Below, one piece after another: positions 52,422 through 60,824 of a DNA stretch of 64,000 bases; position 1 is the first letter of the stretch, and each line of letters opens with the position of its first letter. Source of the DNA: Arthrobacter silvisoli (GTDB taxonomy: Bacteria > Actinomycetota > Actinomycetes > Actinomycetales > Micrococcaceae); NCBI RefSeq assembly GCF_003369445.1, contig NZ_QRCU01000007.1:1-64000 (forward strand). The letters are read 5' to 3'. The position numbers and the translations under genes were made by a program. The notes under the pieces were generated by a model that saw only the letters and a program-made list of their open reading frames with translations, was not told the origin of the DNA and made no database searches.

Positions 52422-52452
52422 TTGACGCAATCGCTATTTCCTATAGGATATT
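52422..52452 (+). promoter_or_regulatory. promoter and GntR operator of the catabolic operon 1
   Basis: TTGACG (52422-52427), 16 bp, TAGGAT (52444-52449) is the promoter. The palindrome TCCTATAGGA (52439-52448) covers the -10. The 16-bp string TTTCCTATAGGATATT (52437-52452) is repeated identically at the promoter of the convergent operon (60722-60737), so the GntR regulator probably acts on both. Confidence 0.85.
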
Positions 52453-52502
52453 TGGTGGGCAGCATCACAGGGCCCACTGATCTACAAGCGCAATGGAGCA
52501 CT

Positions 52503-53453
52503 ATGCCAATCGAGCAGCCCCCTTACACCGCCGAGACTTGGCCTATCGCCACGTGCCTGCACGGCTTCCGCACCGTCGGCCGTGACGGCACCGCCATGCA
52601 CGACGCGCCCGCCGAGGTGTGGGACGATATGTTCGCCCAGGTGGCCGACGTCGGATTCACCCTCGCGGAGCTTGCCGACAGCCACGTCCGCCCCGCAGAC
52701 CTGGAAGCATCCAGGCGCGAGGAATTCCTCGCGATAGCGCAGTCCCACGGCGTCGGCATCCCCTCCGTCCACCTGCAGCGGCAGAGCGTGATCATGCCGG
52801 GCCACGAGGAACGCAACCTCGAATATGCCCACCGCACCATCGACGCCGCCGCCGAATGGGGCATGGATGTCTTCTCCACCGGACTGCACCAGCCCTTCAG
52901 CCAGGCACAGCGCGAGGCCCTCTGGTTCTGGACGGCGGAGGGGCCGAAGGACCCCGACGACCGGGAAATGTGGGACACCGCCGTACGCCGCATCCGCGAA
53001 CTCGGCAAGCACGCGGCTGAACTCGGGCTCATCATGTCCCTGGAGATGTACGAAGACACCTACCTCGGAACCGCCGACAGTGCCGTGCGCTTCATCGAAG
53101 ACGTCGGGCTGGAGAACGTCGGCCTCAATCCGGACGTCGCCAACCTCATCCGCCTGCACCGACCGGTGGAGGACTGGCGCGAGCTGTACGACAAGACCCT
53201 CCCGTACGCCAACTACTGGCACGTCAAGAACTACACCCGGGACGAAGCCGCGGACGGCAGCTGGGCCAGCTCGGTGCCGTCCACCATGGAGATGGGGCTG
53301 ATCAACTACCGCCAGGTGTTCCGTGACGCGGTGGCCGCCGGTTTCAACGGCATCATCCTCGCCGAACACTACGGCGGAGACAGCCTCGGCGTCTGTGCCA
53401 CCAACCAGAAATACATCCGCACATTGCTCCCCAAAGCCCAGGAGGCATCATGA
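52503..53453 (+). CDS. Sugar phosphate isomerase/epimerase-like TIM-barrel enzyme
   Basis: 316 aa of the AP-endonuclease-2/xylose isomerase-like barrel. Metal-binding residues are expected at Glu in MSLEMYEDTYL, Asp in LNPDVANLIRLH, His in YWHVKNYTRDE, and Glu in ILAEHYGGDSLG. The same fold serves sugar epimerases, and a decarboxylase giving L-erythrulose (OiaC, 3-oxo-isoapionate decarboxylase) is known. ATG at 52503 with GGAG 6 nt upstream is preferred. It is the first gene of the operon and overlaps the next by 4 nt. Confidence 0.8.
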   Translation: MPIEQPPYTAETWPIATCLHGFRTVGRDGTAMHDAPAEVWDDMFAQVADVGFTLAELADSHVRPADLEASRREEFLAIAQSHGVGIPSVHLQRQSVIMPGHEERNLEYAHRTIDAAAEWGMDVFSTGLHQPFSQAQREALWFWTAEGPKDPDDREMWDTAVRRIRELGKHAAELGLIMSLEMYEDTYLGTADSAVRFIEDVGLENVGLNPDVANLIRLHRPVEDWRELYDKTLPYANYWHVKNYTRDEAADGSWASSVPSTMEMGLINYRQVFRDAVAAGFNGIILAEHYGGDSLGVCATNQKYIRTLLPKAQEAS

Positions 53454-54430
53454 GTGAGCTGACCATCGCCGTCGTCGGTTCCGGATACATGGGCGGAGGC
53501 ATCGCCCAGGTGCTCGCCCTGTCCGGCGCGACCGTCCGGATCGCCGACGTCTCCGAAGAGGTGGCGCGGAAGAACTACGAGCGCTTGCTCGAGGAAGCCA
53601 GGCAGTTCGTCGCCGACGGGCTTTTCCCGGACGACGCCGTCGCCCGCCTCGAGGCGAACCTCTCGCCTTCAGCGTCCATCGAGGAAGCTGTGGCGGACGC
53701 CGACTTCATCGAGGAGGCCGTGCCCGAAAAGCTCGAGATCAAGCACGCGACATTGCGCCGGATCAGCGCCGCAGCGCGGCCGGACGCCGTCATCGGTTCC
53801 AACACCTCAACCATCCTGATCGCGTCGCTGGCCGAAGCGGTGGAACGTCCGGAACGCTTCCTCGGCGTCCACTTCTCCAACCCGGCCCCGTTCATCCCGG
53901 GAGTCGAACTGATCCCGCACCCCGGCACGGACGACGCCGTGCTCCCGGTGGTCGAACGCATCGTGGCCGCCACCGGCAAGGAGAGCGCCAGGGTCAAGGA
54001 CGCCACCGGCTTCGTGCTCAACCGTCTCCAGTACGCGCTCTTCCACGAAGCCACCCAGATCGTCGAGGAAGGCATTGCCAGCCCCGAAGACATCGACACG
54101 ATCGTCCGCACCACCTTCGGTTTCCGGCTGCCGTTCTTCGGCCCGTTCGCCATCGCGGACATGGCAGGCCTGGACGTCTACTCCTTCTGCTACGCGTCCC
54201 TGCAGACCCGCTGGCCCGAACGCTTCGCCACTCCCGAGTCCCTCAAGGAACTGGTGGACGCCGGGAAGTTCGGCACCAAGAGCGGCGCGGGCTACCTGGA
54301 CGTTCCGGCCGAACGCACTCCCGAACTGGTCGCCTACCGGAACCGGGCCTACGTGGCCATGCAGCGCCTGATCGACGAACTCGGCCCCGCCCCGGTCCAC
54401 CCCGCTCCCGCCACTTCCGCGGTCAACTGA
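53450..54430 (+). CDS. 3-hydroxyacyl-CoA dehydrogenase-fold NAD oxidoreductase
   Basis: 326 aa. The NAD motif is VVGSGYMGGGIAQVLA (9-24). The catalytic segment is FLGVHFSNPAPFIPGVELIPH, with His and Asn of the family, and the C-terminal helical domain has GFRLPFFGPFAIADMAGLDVY. Sequence is of the L-gulonate/carnitine 3-dehydrogenase-like small-molecule branch, rather than a fatty acid enzyme, since no acyl-CoA genes are adjacent. Its ATG overlaps the upstream stop (ATGA), indicating coupled translation. Probable oxidation of a hydroxy-sugar acid; substrate unknown. Confidence 0.8.
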   Translation: MSELTIAVVGSGYMGGGIAQVLALSGATVRIADVSEEVARKNYERLLEEARQFVADGLFPDDAVARLEANLSPSASIEEAVADADFIEEAVPEKLEIKHATLRRISAAARPDAVIGSNTSTILIASLAEAVERPERFLGVHFSNPAPFIPGVELIPHPGTDDAVLPVVERIVAATGKESARVKDATGFVLNRLQYALFHEATQIVEEGIASPEDIDTIVRTTFGFRLPFFGPFAIADMAGLDVYSFCYASLQTRWPERFATPESLKELVDAGKFGTKSGAGYLDVPAERTPELVAYRNRAYVAMQRLIDELGPAPVHPAPATSAVN

Positions 54431-54456
54431 CACCCCCACCTGAACTGAAGGACACC

Positions 54457-55245
54457 ATGAACGATTTCGCACCAAGCCCCGCTTTCCCTGCCGAGCGCAG
54501 CGTCATCCTCACCGGCGCCGCCTCGCCGCGCGGCATCGGCCGCTACGCCGCGCACTACCTCGCCGAGCGCGGCTGGAACGTCGGCATCCTGGACCTGGAT
54601 GCCGAGGCCTCGCAGAAGCTGGCCGCCGAGATCGCCGAGAAGCACGGGGTTGCCGCCGCCGGTGCCGGCGCCAACGTGGCCGACGAATCCCAGGTCCGTG
54701 CCGCCTTTGATGCCCTGGAAGCCCAGCTGCCGCAGCTCGTGGCCGTCGTGAACCTGGCCGGCGTCTCCTCCCCGGTCCCGTACCTCGAGGTGTCCGCAGA
54801 GGAGTGGCACCGCGTCATCGACATCAACCTCCACGGCGTCCACCACACCACCAGGCGCGCCGTCGAAACCATGGTGCGCCACGGCGTCGGGCGCGTCGTG
54901 AACCTCTCCTCCGTCTCGGCGCAGCGCGGCGGCGGCACCTTCAGCAAGACCGCGTACTCGGCCGCCAAGGCCGGCGTCCTCGGCCTGACCCGCAGCCTGG
55001 CCCGCGAGCTCGGCTACCAGGGCATCACGGTCAACGCCGTCTCGCCCGGCCCGATCGACACCGACATCATGGGCGGCACCCTCACCGACGAGCGCAAGGA
55101 GAAGATGGCGGCCGACGGCGTGCTGCCGCGCATCGGCACCCCGCGGGACATCGCTGCCGCCATCCACTACCTCATCGGCGAGGACGCCGGATTCGTGACG
55201 GGCCAGACCCTGAACGTTGACGGCGGCCTCTACATGCACGGATGA
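54457..55245 (+). CDS. Short-chain dehydrogenase/reductase (SDR)
   Basis: 262 aa. A cofactor motif TGAASPRGIGRYAA (near 20-33, with two extra residues in TGxxxGIG), NLAGVSSP for NNAG, Ser in LSSVSAQRG, and YSAAK as the catalytic YxxxK. The end FVTGQTLNVDGGLYMHG is typical of classical SDRs. In this operon it probably oxidises a polyol or ketose. It is 26 nt after the dehydrogenase, and its stop overlaps a 34-codon microprotein start (ATGA). Confidence 0.88.
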   Translation: MNDFAPSPAFPAERSVILTGAASPRGIGRYAAHYLAERGWNVGILDLDAEASQKLAAEIAEKHGVAAAGAGANVADESQVRAAFDALEAQLPQLVAVVNLAGVSSPVPYLEVSAEEWHRVIDINLHGVHHTTRRAVETMVRHGVGRVVNLSSVSAQRGGGTFSKTAYSAAKAGVLGLTRSLARELGYQGITVNAVSPGPIDTDIMGGTLTDERKEKMAADGVLPRIGTPRDIAAAIHYLIGEDAGFVTGQTLNVDGGLYMHG

Positions 55246-55346
55246 GCGCCCGCCGCTGGTCGGCGGGGAGGATCGTCTTCCTCCTCGTCGGCCTGGCCCT
55301 GGTGGTCTTCGGCGTCGCCCAGATCGCCCCGGCCCTGTTCCAGTAA
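55242..55346 (+). CDS. 34-aa single-span membrane microprotein
   Basis: The ATG at 55242 overlaps the SDR stop by 4 nt (ATGA) and the frame ends with TAA at 55344-55346. The product starts basic (MSARRWSAGR), then has one hydrophobic span (IVFLLVGLALVVFGVAQIAP) and a short C-terminal end ALFQ. This N-in topology and the translational coupling make it a credible real gene, possibly a small helper of the MFS importer that follows 84 nt later. It resembles no known family. Confidence 0.65.
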   Translation: MSARRWSAGRIVFLLVGLALVVFGVAQIAPALFQ

Positions 55347-55430
55347 CCCTGCCCCGGCACCACCTCCACAAGTCCCACCCCTTTCGCACCACCCCACCAC
55401 CCAACGCATCCCACTCAAAGGAGAGCGGAC

Positions 55431-56795
55431 ATGTCCTCACCCACGCAGGTCATCGACGTGCTCAGCACGAGTCCCGTGCTCAAGACGGCCATCAAGAAGG
55501 CCGCGAAGCATCTCATGCCGATGCTCATCATCCTGTATTTCGTTGCCTTCCTCGACCGCACCAACGTCGGCTTCGCCGAGGCCGCCCTCAAGGTCGACCG
55601 CGGCGTTTCGGACGGTGCCTTTGCCCTCGGCGCCGGGATCTTCTTCATCGGCTATGCCCTCTTCGAGATCCCCTCGAACCTGCTCCTGAAGCGCTTCGGT
55701 GCCAAGTTCTGGCTGGCCCGCATCGCCGTCACCTGGGGCATCACCGCGGCGGCTTTCGCCTTCGTCACCGACGAGACGATGTTCATCGTCCTGCGCTTCC
55801 TGCTCGGCGTGACCGAGGCCGGCCTCTTCCCGGGCGTCATCATGTACCTGGCTGCCTGGTTCCCGAACAAGGTGCGCGTGCAGATGTTCGCCCTGTTCTA
55901 CCTGGCCCAGCCGTTCTCGCAGATGCTCGGCGCCCCGCTCTCCGGCGGACTGATCGCGCTCGGCGGCGCGACCGCCTGGCACGGCTGGCAGGTGATGTTC
56001 TTCGCCGAAGGCATGCTCGCCGTCGTCGCCGGTGTTGCCGCACTGTACTTCCTCATCAACTCCCCGCAGGACGCGAAGTTCCTCAACACGGAGGAGAAGG
56101 AGGCCCTCGAAACTGCGATGGCCACCGAGGACGCCGTGCGCACCGCCGACGGTCCCAACGGGATCTGGGCCGCGATGGCCAACTGGAAGGTCTGGTACTT
56201 CACGGTCATCTACTTCTGCCTCCAGATCGCCGTGTACGGCACCACCTTCTACCTCCCGCAGCAGGTCGCCTCGCTGCTGGGCAAGAAGGTCGGCTGGGAG
56301 GTGGGCGTGGTCTCCGCGATCCCGTGGCTCGTGGGTCTGTTCGTCTGCTACTTCGCCGGCCGGGCCGCCAACACCGTGCTGCGCCGCCGCAACTGGGGCA
56401 CCCTCTGCTACCTGTCGACCGGCGTCTTCATCCTCGGCTCCGCCTGGGCCGGCGCCAACGGCCAGCCGATCCTCGGCATCGCCTGCATCACCTTCGCCGT
56501 GGCCAGCTTCCTCACGGTCGGGCCGATCACGTGGGCCTACCCGACGGCGTTCCTCACCGGTTCCGCGGCAGCAGCCGGCATCGGCCTGATCAACTCCCTG
56601 GGCAACCTCGGCGGCTTCGTGGCCCCGATCATGCGCACCAACATCAACGCATCGGTCCCCACCCCGTCCGGCGCCTGGGGCGTCGTCTCCCTCGGCGTGT
56701 TCGCCTTCCTCGCGGCGGCCATGCTGTTCTCCACGAAGTTCTTCAAGGGCGCCAAGTCCGACCAGCTGCTCGACAATTCGACTGTCGGCCACTGA
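55431..56795 (+). CDS. MFS transporter, anion:cation symporter (ACS) type
   Basis: 454 aa with 12 predicted spans. ILYFVAFLDRTNVGFAEAAL at the N-terminus and FFIGYALFEIPSNLLLKRFGAKFWLARI are the family signatures of the ACS group, which carries sugar acids such as galactonate, glucarate and phthalate. Thus the imported substrate is likely an acidic sugar. ATG at 55431 follows AAGGAG. It is the last gene of operon 1 and is followed by a strong terminator at 56807. Confidence 0.88.
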   Translation: MSSPTQVIDVLSTSPVLKTAIKKAAKHLMPMLIILYFVAFLDRTNVGFAEAALKVDRGVSDGAFALGAGIFFIGYALFEIPSNLLLKRFGAKFWLARIAVTWGITAAAFAFVTDETMFIVLRFLLGVTEAGLFPGVIMYLAAWFPNKVRVQMFALFYLAQPFSQMLGAPLSGGLIALGGATAWHGWQVMFFAEGMLAVVAGVAALYFLINSPQDAKFLNTEEKEALETAMATEDAVRTADGPNGIWAAMANWKVWYFTVIYFCLQIAVYGTTFYLPQQVASLLGKKVGWEVGVVSAIPWLVGLFVCYFAGRAANTVLRRRNWGTLCYLSTGVFILGSAWAGANGQPILGIACITFAVASFLTVGPITWAYPTAFLTGSAAAAGIGLINSLGNLGGFVAPIMRTNINASVPTPSGAWGVVSLGVFAFLAAAMLFSTKFFKGAKSDQLLDNSTVGH

Positions 56796-56806
56796 AATTA
56801 CGACGG

Positions 56807-56842
56807 CGGCCGGTCACCCGAAAGGGTGGCCGGCCGTTTTGT
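56807..56842 (+). terminator. intrinsic terminator between convergent operons
   Basis: GGCCGGTCACCC (56808-56819) pairs with GGGTGGCCGGCC (56824-56835), one T-G wobble, GAAA tetraloop, then GTTTTGT. It ends the rightward operon. Confidence 0.92.
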
Positions 56843-56857
56843 CTGTCAGCGCGAGTG

Positions 56858-57577
56858 TCAGCGCGCGGCGGTGTCCTGCCTGGCACGCTCGCGGACCTTC
56901 TCGATGTGGTCGCGCATCGCGGCGGCAGCGGCCTCGCCGTCGCCGTTGCGCAGCGCATCAAGGATGATGCCGTGCTCGATCACGGCATCCGGGGCGTCGG
57001 TGACGCCGGCGTTGACTGTCTGGCGCATGCGGTGCACACGGATCGAGATGGCCTCGGACATATCCAGCAGGAAGGGGTTCCGGGTGCCTTCGAAGATGAG
57101 GTGGTGGAACTGCCAGTCGACGGCGAAGTATTCGCGCAGCAGGTCAACCGGGGCAGGCCCGCCGGCTGCGAAGGCCCCGCGCACCTTTTCGCCGAGTTCC
57201 CGCTGCTTCTCGAGGGTGGCGTCGAGCTCCGGGACGACGTCGGCGGCGTGGCTGGCGGCAAGCTCCGTGGCCCCGCATTCGAGCACGAGCCGGGCGTCGA
57301 ACAGGGCTTCCAGCTGCCCGCTGTGGATCGGCGGTGCCACCCGGTAGCCCTTGAGGGCTTCCCGGGTCACCAGGCCGGTGCGTTCGAGTTGCACGAGGGC
57401 TTCGCGGACGGGAGTGGGGGAGACCTTCAGGTCGCGGGCGATGACGTCGATGGACAGCCGGGTGCCCGGGGCGATGTCCGAGGTCATGAGCATGTTGAGG
57501 ATGAGCTCATAGACGCTGTCGCGCAACCCCTTGCGCTGCGGGGTGTTTCCCGCAAGGGGATATACGGTCTCAGACAT
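56858..57577 (-). CDS. GntR/FadR-type transcriptional regulator
   Basis: 239 aa. The winged HTH is at about 20-85 (LRDSVYELILNMLMTSDIAPG, KVSPTPVREALVQLERTGLV). The C-terminal FCD ligand domain has acidic/His metal-site residues typical of FadR (LEALFDARLVLE, FHHLIFEGTRNPFL, DHIEKVRERA). ATG at 57577 with AGGAGGAA just upstream decides the start. It is the last gene of operon 2, overlapping the TpiA-like stop by 8 nt, and probably binds the two TCCTATAGGA operators. Confidence 0.9.
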   Translation of the reverse strand: MSETVYPLAGNTPQRKGLRDSVYELILNMLMTSDIAPGTRLSIDVIARDLKVSPTPVREALVQLERTGLVTREALKGYRVAPPIHSGQLEALFDARLVLECGATELAASHAADVVPELDATLEKQRELGEKVRGAFAAGGPAPVDLLREYFAVDWQFHHLIFEGTRNPFLLDMSEAISIRVHRMRQTVNAGVTDAPDAVIEHGIILDALRNGDGEAAAAAMRDHIEKVRERARQDTAAR

Positions 57578-58430
57578 CGGTTCCTCCTGCACCGATGCTA
57601 TCAGCGGGGATGGTGCCGGTTCCGGCGTCGGACGGCTTGTGACCGGCGATGTTGCTCACCTCGTCGAGGATGGCGGCGACGGCGGCCGGATCGTGGGCGA
57701 AACGGCCCAGGAACAGGCCGTCCACCGCGTGTCCGATCCGGCTGAGGAGTCCCGGCCCCGCGCTGCCGCCGTAGATGACGGCGGAGCCGGTGTGGGCGGG
57801 CAGGCCGCGCAGGTGCTCCCGCAGGGCCGTGCAGACCGCGGTGATGTGTTCCGGGGCTGCGGGTTCCGGGGCGCCGATCGCCCAGTGCGGTTCATAGGCG
57901 ACGACGATCCGCCCCGACAAGCCGGACGCCCCGGCCGAGGCCAGGGCGTCGTCAAGCTGCCGGATGCATTCCGCGGCGGCGGCGGGTGGTTCACCGCGTT
58001 CGGCTTCGCCGAGGCAGAGCAGGGGAACGAGTCCCGCGCGCAGGGCCGCAGCGGTTTTGGCGCGGACCGCGGCGTCGTCCTCGCCGAAGAGGCGCCGCCG
58101 CTCGGCATGGCCGATCTCCGCCAGTTTGCAGCCAAGCTCGGCGGCCTGCCGGCCGCTCACTTCACCGGTGAACGGCCCGTGGTCCTCGGCGGCGAGGTCC
58201 TGCACGCCCACCATCGCGGCGCCGTCGGACCCGTCCGGGGCGGCGAACACCTCCAAGGCCCCGGGCACGGAGAGGAAGCCGGGCACGACGAAGAGCGCCG
58301 CGTGCCTGTCCCGGATGGCCGGATGCGTGTGGGCGATGCCTGCCACGGCGCGGCACCATTCCATGGTGCGGGCGTGGCTGAAGTACATCTTGGTGCTCGT
58401 GCCGATGAGGAACCGTGGAAAACCGGCCAT
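57570..58430 (-). CDS. TpiA-like tetrulose-phosphate isomerase (EryH/LerI type)
   Basis: 286 aa of the triosephosphate isomerase fold. The catalytic Lys is in GTSTKMYFSH (canonical NWKMN is replaced, as in the erythritol-pathway EryH/TpiA2 group). The catalytic His is in EIGHAERRRLFGE (IGHSERR type) and Glu in AYEPHWAIGAPEP. GGSAGPGLL matches the phosphate-binding end. EryH interconverts L-erythrulose-1-phosphate and D-erythrulose-4-phosphate. A housekeeping tpiA would not sit here. It lies 2 nt after the RpiB-like gene. Confidence 0.82.
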   Translation of the reverse strand: MAGFPRFLIGTSTKMYFSHARTMEWCRAVAGIAHTHPAIRDRHAALFVVPGFLSVPGALEVFAAPDGSDGAAMVGVQDLAAEDHGPFTGEVSGRQAAELGCKLAEIGHAERRRLFGEDDAAVRAKTAAALRAGLVPLLCLGEAERGEPPAAAAECIRQLDDALASAGASGLSGRIVVAYEPHWAIGAPEPAAPEHITAVCTALREHLRGLPAHTGSAVIYGGSAGPGLLSRIGHAVDGLFLGRFAHDPAAVAAILDEVSNIAGHKPSDAGTGTIPADSIGAGGTDV

Positions 58431-58432
58431 GC

Positions 58433-58891
58433 TCAGACGCCTTCGTAGCTGCAGATCTCGCGGACCTTGTCGTTGGAAGCGCTGGCGGGGTCGAAGACGT
58501 AGCCGAGCCATTCGCGCACGTTGCGGCGGGCCTGTTCGATGCCGACCACCCGCTGGCCCATGCACAGGATCTGGGCGTCGTTGGAGAGGATGCTCCGTTC
58601 CACGGAGAAGCTGTCGTGCGCGGTGACGGCCCGGATGCCTTTGACCTTGTTCGCGGCGATGGCGACGCCAAGGCCCGTGCCGCAGAACAGGATGGCCCGG
58701 TCCGCGTCGCCGCGGGCCACCATCTCCGCCGCCGCGGTGGCGACCGCCGGGTAGTTGGTGTGGCCGTCCGCCGCAACGCCGACGTCGGTCACCGCTGCCA
58801 CTGCCTCGTTGCCTTCGAGATCGCGCTTGATGATTTCCTTGTAGTCGAAGCCGGCGTCGTCCGAGCCGACGACGATGCGCCAGGGGGTCAT
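58433..58891 (-). CDS. RpiB-like D-erythrulose-4-phosphate isomerase (EryI/DerI type)
   Basis: 152 aa of the RpiB/LacAB family. The family motif CGTGLGVAIAANKVKGIRAV contains the catalytic Cys, and AHDSFSVERSILSNDAQILCMGQRV the sugar phosphate pocket. In the erythritol pathway this type converts D-erythrulose-4-phosphate to D-erythrose-4-phosphate; the usual RpiB uses ribose-5-phosphate. The linked DhaK-type kinase and TpiA-like gene favour the tetrulose role. It is 36 nt after the kinase gene. Confidence 0.85.
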   Translation of the reverse strand: MTPWRIVVGSDDAGFDYKEIIKRDLEGNEAVAAVTDVGVAADGHTNYPAVATAAAEMVARGDADRAILFCGTGLGVAIAANKVKGIRAVTAHDSFSVERSILSNDAQILCMGQRVVGIEQARRNVREWLGYVFDPASASNDKVREICSYEGV

Positions 58892-58927
58892 GTCTCTCCT
58901 TGGGTTGGTGGCTGTACCAGGCGGCGG

Positions 58928-60688
58928 TCAGGCCGTGGCGGCCGCGGTGGCGGCTGCGGTGTCGATTACTGTGTGCACGCGACGGGCGATGAGGGCGAGG
59001 GAGACCGCGCCGGGGTCCGGGACGCCGAGCGATTTTTCGCCGTGGGTGCGGGCGCGGCCCATGCCGGGCAGCAGCTTTGCGGTTGCTTCGGCGGCGGCCG
59101 TTGCGGCGTCTGCGGCGGCCAGCCAGGCTTCCGCGAGATTCCCGCCGGCGGCCACGCGGGCCGCCAGGGTGTCGGCGAAGGGCACCAGGGCATCCACCAG
59201 GGTCTTGTCCCCCACGGACGCCTTGCCGTAGGCCATCACGGCGTCCTTCGCGGCGGTGACACCGCCGGAGATCCGCCCGGGGGTGGCCTGCTCCTCGTCG
59301 CCGAGGTGTTCGCCGAGTGTCCGCAGGATGAGGCCCCAGATGGCGCCCGAGGTGCCTCCGGCGCGGTTGGACCACTCGTTGCCGGCGCGCTCCAGCAGGG
59401 TTTGGGCGCCGGCGCCGCGGGCGGCCAGGGCGGACGCGAGGGCGGCCGCCGCGGCGGTGCCGCGCTGCATGCCGATGCCGTGGTCGCCGTCGCCGGCGAT
59501 CGCGTCGATCCGGCCGAGCTCCTCGGCCGCCTCGTCGATGGCCGCGCGCATCACCTCCAGGACGGCCGCGATGCGGGCGGCTGCGCGCCGGGAGTCTTCG
59601 CCGGATTCGGGGAGGGTGCCATCGTCAGCTGGCAGCGCGCCGTCGTCGTCCGCGACTGCCTGGAGGGAAGCGGCGTCCACGGCTCCGGTCCGGAACGCGG
59701 GCGTGTCCGCGGGAGCGAGCCAGAGGCGTTCCAGTTCCTCGTCGAGCCAGAGGAGGGTGAGCGACACCCCGGCCATGTCGAAACTGGTGCAGAATTCGCC
59801 TACCTGCGGGTCCACGATCTCCACGCCCGCCTCCTCCAGGAGCCCGGCCACGCGGGAGAAGACCACGAACAGTTCCTCGCTCTTGACCGAGCCGAGCCCG
59901 TTGAGCACCGGAACTACGCGGGCGCCGCGGGCCTGGACGCCCTCGGGGAGTTCCGCGCCGCCGAGGAGGTGCCGGATGAACAATTCGGCCAGGCCGTCGG
60001 CGCTGGGGATGTCCGTCAGTTCGATGCCGGGTTCGCCGTGGATGCCGAGGCCGATGGCCATCCGGCCTTCCGGCACGGTGAAGAGCGGGGCGTCGGCGCC
60101 GGGCAGGGTGCAGCCCGAAAAGGCGACGCCCATGGTGCGGGTGCGGGCGTTTGCTGCCCGGGCGACCCGTTCGACGTCGTCGATCCCGTACCCTGCCGCG
60201 GCGGCGGCACCGGCGGTCTTGAAGACGGTGAGGTCGCCGGCGATCCCGCGGCGCCGGTGCTGTTCGGCGGGCGGGGCGCTGAAGATGTCGTCGGTGACGA
60301 GGACCGTGCGGCAGTCGATGCCGTCCTTGCGTACGGCCTCCTGGGCGGCGCCGAAATGCAGCACGTCGCCGGCGTAGTTGCCGAAGGTGAGGAGGACGCC
60401 GCGGCCTTGTTCGCTGGCGCGGACCACCGATTCCACCTGCTGTGCCGAGGGCGAGGCGAAGAGCTGGCCCATCGCGGCGCCGTGGGCGAGGCCGGGTCCG
60501 ACGAGGCCGCCGAACGCAGGATAGTGGCCCGAGCCGCCGCCGATCACGACCGCCACCTCGGGCTCGGCGGAGCGCGTGGAGCGGGAGACGCCGCCGGGGA
60601 CGCGGCGGACCCAGCGCCCGTTGGCGCGGACGAAGCCGTCCACCACGTCGTCAGCGAATGAAGCGGGGTCGTTCCAGAGCCGGGTCAT
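58928..60688 (-). CDS. DhaK-DhaL fused kinase, probable erythrulose kinase
   Basis: 586 aa. Residues 1 to about 335 are a DhaK domain: GGGSGHYPAFGGLVG (GHYP instead of the usual GHEP), and the substrate-binding His in GLGIHGEPGIE. Residues about 385-586 are DhaL with GDGDHGIGM (nucleotide-binding Asp residues) and RAGGTSGAIWG. Kinases of this group that act on D- or L-erythrulose (DerK, LerK) occur with RpiB- and TpiA-like genes, as here. ATG at 60688 follows GAGGAAA. First gene of operon 2. Confidence 0.82.
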   Translation of the reverse strand: MTRLWNDPASFADDVVDGFVRANGRWVRRVPGGVSRSTRSAEPEVAVVIGGGSGHYPAFGGLVGPGLAHGAAMGQLFASPSAQQVESVVRASEQGRGVLLTFGNYAGDVLHFGAAQEAVRKDGIDCRTVLVTDDIFSAPPAEQHRRRGIAGDLTVFKTAGAAAAAGYGIDDVERVARAANARTRTMGVAFSGCTLPGADAPLFTVPEGRMAIGLGIHGEPGIELTDIPSADGLAELFIRHLLGGAELPEGVQARGARVVPVLNGLGSVKSEELFVVFSRVAGLLEEAGVEIVDPQVGEFCTSFDMAGVSLTLLWLDEELERLWLAPADTPAFRTGAVDAASLQAVADDDGALPADDGTLPESGEDSRRAAARIAAVLEVMRAAIDEAAEELGRIDAIAGDGDHGIGMQRGTAAAAALASALAARGAGAQTLLERAGNEWSNRAGGTSGAIWGLILRTLGEHLGDEEQATPGRISGGVTAAKDAVMAYGKASVGDKTLVDALVPFADTLAARVAAGGNLAEAWLAAADAATAAAEATAKLLPGMGRARTHGEKSLGVPDPGAVSLALIARRVHTVIDTAAATAAATA

Positions 60689-60721
60689 CAGATTTCCTCA
60701 TCGTCGAGTGCGCAAAACATG

Positions 60722-60757
60722 TTTCCTATAGGATATTGGAAGATGTGGGGCCGTCAA
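60722..60757 (-). promoter_or_regulatory. promoter and GntR operator of the catabolic operon 2
   Basis: On the minus strand, TTGACG (60752-60757), 16 bp, TATCCT (60730-60735) is the promoter for the kinase operon. TCCTATAGGA (60724-60733) overlaps its -10. The 16-bp sequence at 60722-60737 is identical to that at 52437-52452. Confidence 0.85.
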
Positions 60758-60771
60758 GTGGGACGGTGGGG

Positions 60772-60808
60772 AAAAAGAATTCCCCGCCGCGTTCGAAACG
60801 CGACGGGG
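60772..60808 (-). terminator. intrinsic terminator of the CoA-ligase operon
   Basis: On the minus strand, CCCCGTCGCGTT (60797-60808) pairs with AACGCGGCGGGG (60782-60793), one wobble, TCG loop, then AATTCTTTTT (60772-60781). Ends the operon from 64000 leftward. Confidence 0.9.
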
Positions 60809-60824
60809 AGTCTTCGTGGTGCTC

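Noticed and set aside
57570..58891. Housekeeping tpiA and rpiB genes.
   Set aside because: The catalytic segment GTSTKMY and HAERR, and the association with a DhaK-type kinase and GntR regulator, match the tetrulose-specific paralogues, not glycolytic or pentose-phosphate ones.
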